DNA of 64,000 nt from Weissella cibaria KACC 11862. GTDB lineage: Bacteria > Bacillota > Bacilli > Lactobacillales > Lactobacillaceae. A program made the translations under genes and the position numbers. Below, piece by piece: positions 23,027 to 32,094 of the stretch. The stretch spans positions 1 to 64,000 of the forward strand of contig NZ_AEKT01000044.1 in NCBI RefSeq assembly GCF_000193635.1, in the 5' to 3' direction. Position 1 is the first letter of the stretch, and every line of letters begins with the position of its first letter. The notes under the pieces are model-generated. The model saw only the letters and a list, made by a program, of their open reading frames with translations. It was not told where the DNA came from and did not search any database.

Positions 23027-23893
23027 TTACGCAAGATGTGCAATGACATCTGCCGTTTCATGTTCATCCAAAGGCAAAATTGGCAAGCGCGTTCGGTTTT
23101 GCACCTCGCCCTTTTCCGCCAAAACCGCCTTAACTGGTGCTGGCGAAGGGTAACTAAATAGCGTATTCATCCGTGGTGTTAACCACCGTTGCAACTGACC
23201 CGCCTTACCTAGATCACCATCATGGAACGCCAAGAACAAGTCGCGCATTTCAGGACTATACAGGTGTGCCGCCACTGAAATTGTGCCAGTCGCCCCAATC
23301 GCCTTTGCCGCTAACGTCTGAGCATCCTCACCGGTATAGACAGCAAAATCTGCTGGTGTATGGTCAACCAAGTACGCCAAATCATCAATGCTTGTGACTT
23401 GCTTGACGGCATTGATATTTGGATGCTGCGCTAATGTCACCACACTGTCATTTGTTAGACCAACCGCTGAACGACCTGGAATGTTATACAGCATGACTGG
23501 TACAGCCGACGCATCCGCAATCGCCGTAAAGTGGGCTAACATCCCCTTCTGACTTGGTTTATTGTAGTATGGCGTCACGGCCAAAATGGCATCTACCCCA
23601 GGTATCGCACTAACTTCGGCAGCCAATGCGACTGATTGGGCTGTGTTATTATCACCGACGTTCGCAATCACTGGCCCGCGGGTCCCCACCTTTGCAGCAA
23701 AGTAAGCATATAAAGCTAGTTTTTCTTCATGCGTCAAGGTTGGTGACTCACCAGTGGTACCGCCAATGACAAATCCTTGGGTACCTTCGGCTAACAATCG
23801 TTCGGTCAACGAATCCAACGCTGGATAATCAATCGTATCTTCTGCTGTAAAAGGCGTAATAATCGCCGTAATCAGCTCAACTTCATCATACAT
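23027..23893 (-). CDS. dapA: 4-hydroxy-tetrahydrodipicolinate synthase
   Basis: 288 residues, TIM-barrel aldolase. GGTTGESPTL (about 45-54), Tyr in MLYNIPGRS (about 133) and the Schiff-base Lys in NAVKQVTSIDD (about 160) are in place. Condenses pyruvate with aspartate semialdehyde, the first committed step to lysine. Confidence 0.96.
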   Translation of the reverse strand: MYDEVELITAIITPFTAEDTIDYPALDSLTERLLAEGTQGFVIGGTTGESPTLTHEEKLALYAYFAAKVGTRGPVIANVGDNNTAQSVALAAEVSAIPGVDAILAVTPYYNKPSQKGMLAHFTAIADASAVPVMLYNIPGRSAVGLTNDSVVTLAQHPNINAVKQVTSIDDLAYLVDHTPADFAVYTGEDAQTLAAKAIGATGTISVAAHLYSPEMRDLFLAFHDGDLGKAGQLQRWLTPRMNTLFSYPSPAPVKAVLAEKGEVQNRTRLPILPLDEHETADVIAHLA

Positions 23894-23915
23894 ATCAGTT
23901 GCCTCTTCTTATTAT

Positions 23916-25061
23916 TTATTGCATCATTCGCCAATTTAAGTAACCAACCATTGCGTCAACACCTGGTTGCAAGGCGGCCTCATCAGGCGACAATCCGGCA
24001 TTATGAAGCGCATGGGTTGGATCACCAACCCCTAACCAAAACATCGTACCTGGGAATTTTTGTAGTAAGAAGCCAAAATCTTCACCAGTCATCGCCGGCG
24101 CAATTTCTGAAAAATCAACATCCGTTGCCTGGGTCATATAAGTCATGAATAGCGCTGTTGTCGTGTCGTCATTTTCAACCGGCATGTAGCCCCCTTGAAT
24201 TAACTGCAAATCAGCCGTCACACCGGTTGCCAGTGCCACCCCCGCCACAATATCGCGCACACGTTGTTGCATCATTTCGATATCCTGCTGGTGGAAGGCC
24301 CGAATCGTTCCATCTAAATGGGCGGTTTCGGCAATCACATTACCGACTATCCCGGCGTGAAAAGTGCCTAATGTCACCACACCACCGTGAACTGGATCGA
24401 CATTGCGTGACACAATCGTTTGCACTTGATTGACAAACATCGCACCCGCGACCACTGCATCGACGGCTTCATGTGGGTAAGCAGCGTGACCGCCTTTACC
24501 TGTAAAGGTTACATGAATCTCAGTCGTCCCCGCAAACAATGTCCCTTGACGCGTCGCAATTTGCCCAGTTGGCAAACCGGGATGATCATGTAAGCCATAA
24601 AACTCATCCGGGCGCCATTCATCAGTAAACACACCCAAATCGTACGCCCGTTTACCACCATAATCAGCTTCTTCAGCTGGTTGGAAAAAGAAAATCAGAT
24701 TATCTTTCGGCTGATGCTGGGTAAAGTACGCTAAAATACCTAACCCCACTGTCATATGCATATCATGACCGCACGCATGCATCAGACCCGCATGTTCTGA
24801 TGCAAATGGTAACCCCGTGGCCTCAGTAATTGGCAACGCATCAATGTCCGCCCGATACCCAATTGTTCGTTGTGGATCGGTTCCAGCGACGCGAACAAGC
24901 AACGCCGTTGGTAGTTCAGGTATTTCACGTATTGTGACCCATGGTTGCTGCCATTGCATGACCAACTGTTTCAAATACTGGTGTGTCTGCGTTTCGTGTA
25001 ACGCCAACTCTGGGATGCGGTGCAAGTCACGCCGGACTTGTTTTAAATCAATCGGCGTCAT
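23916..25061 (-). CDS. dapL: N-acetyldiaminopimelate deacetylase (M20 family)
   Basis: 381 residues. Metal-binding segments ACGHDMHMTVGLG (about 94-106) and QPAEEADYGGKRAY (about 126-140), later HDHPGLPTGQ and the C-terminal HNAGLSPDE. M20 amidohydrolases hydrolyse N-acyl amino acids; the partner acetyltransferase gene next door points to N-acetyl-diaminopimelate. Hippurate hydrolase is the alternative name many tools would give. Confidence 0.92.
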   Translation of the reverse strand: MTPIDLKQVRRDLHRIPELALHETQTHQYLKQLVMQWQQPWVTIREIPELPTALLVRVAGTDPQRTIGYRADIDALPITEATGLPFASEHAGLMHACGHDMHMTVGLGILAYFTQHQPKDNLIFFFQPAEEADYGGKRAYDLGVFTDEWRPDEFYGLHDHPGLPTGQIATRQGTLFAGTTEIHVTFTGKGGHAAYPHEAVDAVVAGAMFVNQVQTIVSRNVDPVHGGVVTLGTFHAGIVGNVIAETAHLDGTIRAFHQQDIEMMQQRVRDIVAGVALATGVTADLQLIQGGYMPVENDDTTTALFMTYMTQATDVDFSEIAPAMTGEDFGFLLQKFPGTMFWLGVGDPTHALHNAGLSPDEAALQPGVDAMVGYLNWRMMQ

Positions 25062-25073
25062 GTCAGCACCTCG

Positions 25074-25787
25074 TTAATCCAGGTTCCGCAAGGCGTCGAC
25101 CAAGGCCGTCTTGCCTTCCGTTTGCGCATCAATGTCCTTAATGACACGTGCTGGCACACCAGCTACAACTGTATGGGCTGGCACATCCTTAGTGACAATC
25201 GCGCCGGCCGCAACAACAGCCCCGTCACCAACTTGCACACCTTCGATCACTACCGCATTCGCACCGACGAGAACGTTATCACCAATCGTCACCGGCGTTG
25301 CTGAGGCTGGCTCAACTACCCCGGCCAAGACAGCACCCGCGCCGATGTGACTATGCGCGCCGACAATTGCGCGTCCGCCTAGCACAGCACCCATATCAAT
25401 CATGGTTCCTGGGCCAATTTCGGCCCCAATATTAATAATGGCCCCCATCATAATGACCGCATTATCGCCAATTTCCACCTGTTCGCGAATCACCGCGCCC
25501 GGTTCGATTCGGGCCTTCACACCATCATAGTTCAACAATGGCACCCCTGAATTGCGGGCTAATAACTCAACGTGTTGCGCCGTGATTTTATCAGCATTTG
25601 CGGTTAAAACCGGTGCAATCAGCGCATAGTCGCCAATCACTGTGCCCGTACGCGTTTCAATAAATGCTTGTACGTCCGTGGGCCAGGTAATATCAGTCAG
25701 TTCGCCGGCCAATGTCACCCGTGCCGGTGTTTGCTTTGGCGCATTTGCAATGAAATTAATAATCGTTTGTGCATCTAATTCTGCCAT
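25074..25787 (-). CDS. dapH: tetrahydrodipicolinate N-acetyltransferase
   Basis: 237 residues. A short N-terminal domain (to about 85) precedes a left-handed beta-helix of hexapeptide repeats, for example [20 protein letters not shown] and [18 protein letters not shown], ending in the usual [11 protein letters not shown]. It acetylates tetrahydrodipicolinate, which defines the acetyl variant of the pathway used here rather than the succinyl or dehydrogenase route. Often labelled dapD. Confidence 0.95.
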   Translation of the reverse strand: MAELDAQTIINFIANAPKQTPARVTLAGELTDITWPTDVQAFIETRTGTVIGDYALIAPVLTANADKITAQHVELLARNSGVPLLNYDGVKARIEPGAVIREQVEIGDNAVIMMGAIINIGAEIGPGTMIDMGAVLGGRAIVGAHSHIGAGAVLAGVVEPASATPVTIGDNVLVGANAVVIEGVQVGDGAVVAAGAIVTKDVPAHTVVAGVPARVIKDIDAQTEGKTALVDALRNLD

Positions 25788-25802
25788 TTTTTACATTTCC
25801 TT

Positions 25803-27089
25803 CTATAAATAGTGTCGGTCCAAGCGAACCAAATCTGCCAATGTTTCTCGTTCCACTACGACCTTAGCTTGATCGTTTTCAACAAAGACCACGGCTGGAC
25901 GCCCATTTCGGTTGTAATTTGACGCCATCGAGTAGCCATACGCTCCGGTTGCCAATACTGCTAAGACATCCCCTGGCTTTGTCTTTGGTAAGGCTTGCTC
26001 CCAAACCAACACGTCCCCCGACTCGCAATACTTACCCGCCACACGGACAACCTCATCAGAAGGCGCATCTGGCTGAGCAGCTAAGACCGCTTCATACTTC
26101 GCCTGGTACAGCGCTGGTCGAATGTTATCCCCCATGCCACCGTCGACAGCGAGATATGACCGAATGCCTGGGACATCTTTACGCGAGCCAATCGTGTAGA
26201 GACTATACCCTGCTGGTCCGACAATTGATCGACCCGGTTCGATCCAAACGGCTGGCATCTGCATGCCATATGCCGCCGCCTTTTCAGCAATCGTATCGAT
26301 AATTGCTTCAACGAACGTTGCGGCTGGTAATGGTTCATCATCTGCGGTGTACCGAATGCCAAAGCCACCGCCGGCATTAATCACTTGCGGCTCGAAATCC
26401 CATTCGTGCACCAAATCCACCAACTTTGCAGCGGCCATCTGGAAACCCGTCACATCAAAAATTTGGGAACCGATATGTGCATGAACCCCCAAAACATTCA
26501 AATTAGGATCTGCCAAGGCTTGTTGCAACGCAGCTTCAGCTTGGCCACTATTAACATCGAAACCAAACTTACTATCAGTTTGACCGGTTGAAATGTAATC
26601 ATGGGTGTGAGCTTCAACCCCTGGGGTAATCCGCAAGAGAATATCTTGCGTTTGCTGACGTTCTGCCAACAATTCATGCAATACCTGTAATTCATAGAAG
26701 TTATCAACAATAATCGTGCCTAAGCCATTCTCAATCGCCATCGTTAACTCTTCAACCGACTTGTTGTTACCATTAAACGACACATCCGCCATCGGAAACT
26801 TTGCCCGCAAAGCCGTATAAATTTCGCCACCGGATACGACGTCAATATGCATCCCCTCTTGGGCAGCAACTTCATACATCGCGATCGTTGCAAATGCCTT
26901 CGATGCATATGACACCGCATAATTCAGGTGACGCTCTTCAAATACGCGCTTGAAATCACGCATCTGTTGGCGCATAGCCCCCACATCATACGCGTATAGT
27001 GGTGTGCCAAAGCGTTGTGCTAATTCATTGGCATCAACACCGCCAATACTCAAATGACCTGCTGCATTTGTTTGATAAGGTGTTTGCAT
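25803..27089 (-). CDS. lysA: diaminopimelate decarboxylase
   Basis: 428 residues, fold type III PLP enzyme. PLP Lys in SYASKAFATIAM (about 63), VHAHIGSQI, GGGFGIRY and the second-subunit Cys in YCESGDVL (about 350). Last step to L-lysine. Starts MQTPYQTNAAGHLSIGGVDA, family-typical. Confidence 0.97.
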   Translation of the reverse strand: MQTPYQTNAAGHLSIGGVDANELAQRFGTPLYAYDVGAMRQQMRDFKRVFEERHLNYAVSYASKAFATIAMYEVAAQEGMHIDVVSGGEIYTALRAKFPMADVSFNGNNKSVEELTMAIENGLGTIIVDNFYELQVLHELLAERQQTQDILLRITPGVEAHTHDYISTGQTDSKFGFDVNSGQAEAALQQALADPNLNVLGVHAHIGSQIFDVTGFQMAAAKLVDLVHEWDFEPQVINAGGGFGIRYTADDEPLPAATFVEAIIDTIAEKAAAYGMQMPAVWIEPGRSIVGPAGYSLYTIGSRKDVPGIRSYLAVDGGMGDNIRPALYQAKYEAVLAAQPDAPSDEVVRVAGKYCESGDVLVWEQALPKTKPGDVLAVLATGAYGYSMASNYNRNGRPAVVFVENDQAKVVVERETLADLVRLDRHYL

Positions 27090-27102
27090 ATTCTCTTCCC
27101 CG

Positions 27103-28218
27103 TTAATCTGTAATTTGTCGATAAATGCGTTCTTGTAAATTCGTTGAAATTTCCCATGGTGCTAGGTCCGTATACTGACCGACATCCTCCAAGGTATTCT
27201 CTTGTTCACCTTGCCGACCAATAATCGTGACGGTGGTGCCAATTGGTAGTTCATATGGTAATGAAATCATCATTTGATCCATCGCTAACTTCCCCACAAT
27301 CGGGCGTTTCACACCGTCGACGATTACCTCAAACCCTTGTAACTTACGAGGTAAGCCATCGCCATACCCCAACGGTACCGTGCCAATCCATTCGCCTTCA
27401 TGGGCGTAATAAGTATGACCATAGCTGACACCCTCACCTTCATGGCATTTTTTAACAAACACCAATTCCGTTTCCAGTGTGAGGACCGGCTCTAAATAAT
27501 CATCTGAGCGCAATTCACCGCGTGACGGTTCCACACCGTAAACCACAGTACCCGCCCGAATCACATCCGTTGGCATTTCATCCGCGTGATACATCGCGGC
27601 CCCCGAGTTTGCTAAATGCACTAAAGGTGGCATTTCAATACCATCCGTTAGTGCATGCCACCGATTTAATTGTTGGTGGAAATAATCAACTTCCGGTGCA
27701 TCGGCCTCAGCAAAGTGGGTCATGATGCTAGCATAGGTGAAGGCCTCGCGATGTTCATCCATAAAAGCAATCGCAGCTTCTAATTCAGTTCGCTCACGAA
27801 ATCCAATGCGTCCCATACCAGTATCAACAGCTAAGTTAACTTGCAAACGTTGGCCATTAACTGGCAGATATTGTAGTGCCGCTTCCAACCACGCCAGTGA
27901 TCCAACCGTTGCAATCAAATTATTTTCTGCAATTAAACGCGCGTATTGCGGTAACGTAATCCCTAAAATTAACGTTGGTTCCGTCAACCCTGCTTGACGT
28001 AACGCTAAACCTTCATCTAACAAAGCCACCGCTAAGCCATCAATGCCACCCGCAACTGCCGCTTGGCTCATCGGAATCAGGCCGAAACCATAAGCGTTGG
28101 CCTTGACTGCTAAGAACATAAATGAGGCTTGCGATGCCTGACGCACTTCTTGAATATTGTGCGTCACCGCTGCTTGTGAAATATTTAACCGGGTTGGTCG
28201 GGTAACTGCTACTACCAT
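27103..28218 (-). CDS. alr: alanine racemase
   Basis: 371 residues from the ATG at 28218, which has GAGG nine bases upstream; earlier in-frame ATGs lack this. PLP Lys in LAVKANAYGFG (about 38) and catalytic Tyr in GVSYGHTYYAHEG (about 268). It supplies D-alanine for peptidoglycan. As first gene after the lysine riboswitch it ties D-Ala supply to lysine status. Confidence 0.95.
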   Translation of the reverse strand: MVVAVTRPTRLNISQAAVTHNIQEVRQASQASFMFLAVKANAYGFGLIPMSQAAVAGGIDGLAVALLDEGLALRQAGLTEPTLILGITLPQYARLIAENNLIATVGSLAWLEAALQYLPVNGQRLQVNLAVDTGMGRIGFRERTELEAAIAFMDEHREAFTYASIMTHFAEADAPEVDYFHQQLNRWHALTDGIEMPPLVHLANSGAAMYHADEMPTDVIRAGTVVYGVEPSRGELRSDDYLEPVLTLETELVFVKKCHEGEGVSYGHTYYAHEGEWIGTVPLGYGDGLPRKLQGFEVIVDGVKRPIVGKLAMDQMMISLPYELPIGTTVTIIGRQGEQENTLEDVGQYTDLAPWEISTNLQERIYRQITD

Positions 28219-28270
28219 AACTTGTGTCCTCATTTTCATTAGTGTCACGCTAATTGTGAGGCTTTTCCGC

Positions 28271-28320
28271 AAAAAAGACGCTCAATTAACGGCACCATCG
28301 CACCGTCAATTGAGCGTCTC
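28271..28320 (-). terminator. riboswitch expression-platform terminator
   Basis: An 18-base near-perfect stem (GAGACGCTCAATTGACGG with CCGTTAATTGAGCGTC) and six T on the minus strand, between the L box and alr. Confidence 0.9.
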
Positions 28321-28329
28321 ATTAAAAAA

Positions 28330-28515
28330 CATTCATTGACTGTGACGATAGCTCCCCGCTGTTTTCACAGCGACAGTCCGATGGCTCTTAACCAAAGGCC
28401 CAACGACTCAGTTGCGCTGAATCGTTTCGGCAATGTCCCCTTTCGCTTTGCGTCGTCGCCCGTGCCGGCTCAACAAAGTTACTCATGTCGATTGCAACCT
28501 CTATCAATCATTAAC
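28330..28515 (-). ncRNA. lysine riboswitch (L box)
   Basis: Minus-strand conserved blocks in family order: AGAGGTTGCAATCGACATGA, then AAAGGGGACATTGCCGAA, then GGGCCTTTGGTTAAGAGCC, then ATCGGACTGTCGCTGTGA and the closing GCTATCGTCACAG. Lysine binding is expected to favour the terminator at 28271, shutting off alr-lysA-dap-asd. Confidence 0.92.
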
Positions 28516-28523
28516 GTAACATT

Positions 28524-28552
28524 AGAATACCCTTAAAAAATATAACTGTCAA
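28524..28552 (-). promoter_or_regulatory. promoter of the lysine operon
   Basis: TTGACA at 28552-28547, 17-base spacer, TATTCT at 28529-28524, on the minus strand, just upstream of the L box. Confidence 0.8.
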
Positions 28553-28555
28553 CAC

Positions 28556-28584
28556 TTGACATCTGCCATTTTTTAATTTTGAAT
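28556..28584 (+). promoter_or_regulatory. candidate promoter of lysC
   Basis: TTGACA at 28556-28561 is perfect; with a 17-base spacer the -10 would be the poor TTGAAT at 28579, so the exact -10 is uncertain. It is separated by only three bases from the -35 of the divergent lysine-operon promoter. Confidence 0.5.
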
Positions 28585-28624
28585 TATCATCAACAAATGA
28601 ATGAATACACAAGAGGAAATTAGT

Positions 28625-29980
28625 ATGAATGTAATCAAGTTTGGTGGTTCTTCCTTAGCTGAGGGCTCACAATTAGAAAAAGTTATTGCAATTATCAGCG
28701 CAGATACTGCCCGTCAAGTCGTCGTTGTATCTGCGCCAGGCAAGCGTTTCAAGGATGACATCAAGGTTACTGATTTACTTGCAAGCTACGCGGAACAAGC
28801 AATTGCGGGGGATGATACCGTCGCCATTCAGGCCGAAATCATTAACCGATATCGTCAAATCGTCGCGTATTTCAACCTCGACGAAACCGAGATCATTGGG
28901 ACCCTATCTGAACAACTGGCAAAGCTAAGTCGGGTCCACTATCCCTCGTTTGACTACTTATACGCAGCCTTTATGGGTCATGGCGAATTACTAAACGCCC
29001 AACTAATTGCCTATGTCATGCGGGGTCTTGGTCACAACGCTCGTTTCGTGTCACCAGCCGATTTAGGGATGATTGTCACTGGCACACCCCGCGCGGCTCG
29101 CATTCGCGAAGATAGTTATACGCGCTTAGCGAACTTCCAAATCGCAGCCGATGAGATTATTATCGTGCCCGGTTTTCTTGCCTATACCAATGAGGGGCTA
29201 ATGGCCACCTTTTCACGTGGCGGATCTGACATCACCGGTGCTATTTTGGCACGCGGGTTGCACGCGGATTTATATGAAAATTTCACTGATGTATCAGCAA
29301 TCTATGCTGTTGATCCACACATCATTGATCATCCAGCCGCCATCACAACGATGTCCTACCGGGAAATGCGTGAATTAGCCTACGCTGGCTTTGCGGTGTT
29401 CCACGATGAAGCGATTATTCCAGTAATTGAAGCTAATATTCCAATTAACGTGAAAAACACAAATAACCCCACGGCACCCGGCACGATGATTGTACCTGTC
29501 AAACAAGTCACCAACCCACGTCCGGTAACTGGTATTGCGAGTGATACCCGTTTTGCGGCCCTATACTTACACCGTTATTTGCTTAATAAAGAGGTCGGCT
29601 TTACCCTACGAATTCTGGAAATTTTGGCCAAACATGGGGTTAGTTATGAGCACATGCCATCTGGTATCGATGACATGACCATTATTTTCGATAAAACGCA
29701 AATTACTGACGCAATGCGTGATGCGATTTGTGATGAAATCCAAACCACTTTAGAACCAGACCATTTGGAATGGATTGATGATTTTGCCATTATTATGGTG
29801 GTTGGTGAAGGGATGAATAATCGCATCGGCGCTTTTTCAGAAATCGCGACCCCATTATCTGACGCTGGGATTACATTACCCATGATTAACCAAGGTGCTT
29901 CCCAAATTTCACTAATGCTTGGCGTACGCGCCGAACAAGTGGACGATGCCGTCCGGGTGATTTATGACGCGGTCTTTTAA
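28625..29980 (+). CDS. lysC: aspartate kinase
   Basis: 451 residues from MNVIKFGGSSLAEG, the family start motif, with GAGGAAA upstream. FSRGGSDITGAILARG (about 205) is the second kinase motif; residues 305-451 hold two ACT domains for amino-acid feedback (VGFTLRILEILAKHGVSYEH, then MNNRIGAFSEIATPLSDAGI). First step from aspartate to lysine and threonine. Divergent from the lysine operon, and I see no riboswitch in its own short leader. Confidence 0.96.
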   Translation: MNVIKFGGSSLAEGSQLEKVIAIISADTARQVVVVSAPGKRFKDDIKVTDLLASYAEQAIAGDDTVAIQAEIINRYRQIVAYFNLDETEIIGTLSEQLAKLSRVHYPSFDYLYAAFMGHGELLNAQLIAYVMRGLGHNARFVSPADLGMIVTGTPRAARIREDSYTRLANFQIAADEIIIVPGFLAYTNEGLMATFSRGGSDITGAILARGLHADLYENFTDVSAIYAVDPHIIDHPAAITTMSYREMRELAYAGFAVFHDEAIIPVIEANIPINVKNTNNPTAPGTMIVPVKQVTNPRPVTGIASDTRFAALYLHRYLLNKEVGFTLRILEILAKHGVSYEHMPSGIDDMTIIFDKTQITDAMRDAICDEIQTTLEPDHLEWIDDFAIIMVVGEGMNNRIGAFSEIATPLSDAGITLPMINQGASQISLMLGVRAEQVDDAVRVIYDAVF

Positions 29981-29997
29981 CCCCTTTGTTTGCTATT

Positions 29998-30040
29998 AAA
30001 AAAGACACCCGCAACCATAAACCGTTGCAGGTGTCTTTTT
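29998..30040. terminator. bidirectional terminator between lysC and the convergent gene
   Basis: AAAAAAGACACC...GGTGTCTTTTT with inner pairing GCAACC/GGTTGC-like bases. Confidence 0.85.
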
Positions 30041-30042
30041 CG

Positions 30043-31053
30043 TTAAAATTGATTTTTTGCATAGTTGCGCAGATCTGATTCCAACCCTGCCGTCCGGGCA
30101 GCCGGTTTCACATCCAATGCTTCGTGAATTTCGCCACCCTGACCAGCATAATTGGCTGATTCAGTATTAGCAATCTGCTGTAATTCAGTCAAAGAGTACG
30201 CCGCAGGATCTTGTACAAATCGTAATGAACCATCGGCCATTTCGATTTGTTGCTCTTCCAGAGCATCCCAAAGCGACACAATCTGATCATCACGATCGAA
30301 AATTAACTCGACATGATAATCCGGTGTCACCACCTTAACATTGCTTTGGTCTGCAACGCCTCGATTATGTAACGCCACACCAGGATGCAAAACTTCTTTG
30401 CCAGTAAACAACAACACCTTAGCTTCATATTGGGCGCGCGTCCAATTCATGTGGCGCACAAAATCAGACACCGGCTTACCGAGATAATAGCGTAGCTGGT
30501 TGTCAAACGTTACCGTCAATTGCTTACTCGTGGCATATCGTGACCGAATACCGTTCCACGCCCGATACTTCAGACGCATCAAAAAGGCAACTCGGTTAAC
30601 AAAATCCCAATAGTCTTGCAAATCCGTTTCATTTTCTAACTGCAGGTAATACAAGTTCGGCGTCATATCACGCTTAGCCCAATCACCCAAATGGGTCATT
30701 TGGACAAAATTCGTGTCGTCACGTTGCAATCCCAACACTTGATAAAGCATCCCCAACCGATCCGTTGCCGTTGCACTACCACGGTGGAAACCTGAAATTA
30801 ACATTTTCGTAAATAATGATGACCCAATCCGGTGCGCCTCATACCATTTCTGCGTTAAGACACCCGTCATCGTATCATCCGTCAGTTCAGGTGCAGTTGC
30901 CACAGCCTCAACATAAGCCGCCACCGCCTTTGGTAACCACCCGTCTGCCGTGAGTACTTCAGTCTGGCCCAAAAGTGCCGCTGACATCGCAGCCCGGTGG
31001 ACGTCAACGCCCTTAGGGTTTTCTATCAGTTCGCGTGTTCGCTTAAAAAGCAT
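30043..31053 (-). CDS. hypothetical protein, 336 aa
   Basis: Starts MLFKRTRELIENPKGVDVHR behind GAGGAGG; helical and soluble with no signal peptide. Notable segments are VHRAAMSAALLGQTEVLTADGWL, ISGFHRGSATATDRLGMLYQ and RYYLGKPVSDFVRHMNWTRA. I do not recognise it firmly; a lactobacillar domain of unknown function is the best guess. It follows the lacI-type gene by about 30 bases in the thrB-lacI transcript, and its ribosome site overlaps the end of the leader peptide-like sequence upstream. Confidence 0.6.
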   Translation of the reverse strand: MLFKRTRELIENPKGVDVHRAAMSAALLGQTEVLTADGWLPKAVAAYVEAVATAPELTDDTMTGVLTQKWYEAHRIGSSLFTKMLISGFHRGSATATDRLGMLYQVLGLQRDDTNFVQMTHLGDWAKRDMTPNLYYLQLENETDLQDYWDFVNRVAFLMRLKYRAWNGIRSRYATSKQLTVTFDNQLRYYLGKPVSDFVRHMNWTRAQYEAKVLLFTGKEVLHPGVALHNRGVADQSNVKVVTPDYHVELIFDRDDQIVSLWDALEEQQIEMADGSLRFVQDPAAYSLTELQQIANTESANYAGQGGEIHEALDVKPAARTAGLESDLRNYAKNQF

Positions 31054-31087
31054 ATGCACACCTCCTCTTCCCACTAGCTTACCATAA

Positions 31088-32080
31088 TTAAGCAAATGGC
31101 GCAGTTGATTCACGCACAATTAGGTTCGCATCAAACGCTGCCACCTGTCGCTCACCATCAGGTTGAGCAATACGTTGCAACACCAAATCCAAGGCTGACT
31201 TCGCAATATCCCAAACCGGTTGTTCAATTGTCGTGAGCGCTGGCCGGAAAAATTCCGCATAATCCGTATCATCATAACCAATAACCGACATTTCTGTGGG
31301 TACCTTAATACCAATCGCATTTAACCCGGAAATCAACCCAATGGCCAATTCATCATTAAGGGCAAACGCCGCGGTTGCATGCGTCACGGAAACAGCCATT
31401 GCCGCAGCGCGACCAGCGTGCTTTGTCAAATTTCGGGTAGCCACTTCGCTCACCTTGACACCCGCTTCCGCCATCGCTTCCTTGAAGCTGGCCGTCCGAT
31501 ACAACAAATTATCGGTATACACTTGGTTACCCAACAGCACCACGTGTTTGTGGCCCAATGCAATTAAATGCTCGGCTGCTTTACGGCCGCCCTGCGTATC
31601 TGATGAATAAACCGCATCAGCATCTTCCAACTCATCATGATTTTCCAAGACAACCATCGCGATGCCGCGACGCTTCAAGCTTCGAGCAACGGCGGGTGGA
31701 TTTGACAGTTGACTCGCCACCACAATGCCTTGGACCCCTGCGGCAACTAACGTCTCAACCGTTTGATCAGCGGTTGCCGTTTCAGCAGTCATAATCGATA
31801 GTGACACATTATCAGGCAAACCTTCCTGCATGCGTTGCACAATATCTCCAAAGTAAGGATTTCGCAAACTTGGCACCAGCACACCAATCATCGTTGTCGT
31901 CCCGCGCTTTAAACTACGGGCACTGGCGTTTGGTACATAGCCGACTTCATCACGTGCTGCAAAGACCTTCTGCTTGGTTGCATCCGAAAAACGCTCCCCT
32001 TTACCGTTTAACACTTGTGACACAGTTGCAATTGAAACGCCTGCCAAATTTGCAACGTCTCGAATTGACGCCTTCCCCAT
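31088..32080 (-). CDS. LacI/RbsR-family transcriptional regulator
   Basis: 330 residues. N-terminal LacI helix-turn-helix SIRDVANLAGVSIATVSQVL with hinge SARSLKRGTTTMIGVLVPS, then a periplasmic-binding-protein-like ligand domain (about 60-328). The usual ligand is a sugar or purine; none of its neighbours is a sugar gene. It sits 14 bases after thrB and probably controls the same transcript through the dyad at 32979. Confidence 0.88.
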   Translation of the reverse strand: MGKASIRDVANLAGVSIATVSQVLNGKGERFSDATKQKVFAARDEVGYVPNASARSLKRGTTTMIGVLVPSLRNPYFGDIVQRMQEGLPDNVSLSIMTAETATADQTVETLVAAGVQGIVVASQLSNPPAVARSLKRRGIAMVVLENHDELEDADAVYSSDTQGGRKAAEHLIALGHKHVVLLGNQVYTDNLLYRTASFKEAMAEAGVKVSEVATRNLTKHAGRAAAMAVSVTHATAAFALNDELAIGLISGLNAIGIKVPTEMSVIGYDDTDYAEFFRPALTTIEQPVWDIAKSALDLVLQRIAQPDGERQVAAFDANLIVRESTAPFA

Positions 32081-32094
32081 TATCCGTCTCCTTC

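Noticed and set aside
20326-29883. Antisense open frames across the lysine operon
   Set aside because: All are shadows of strongly conserved enzymes and lack ribosome sites.
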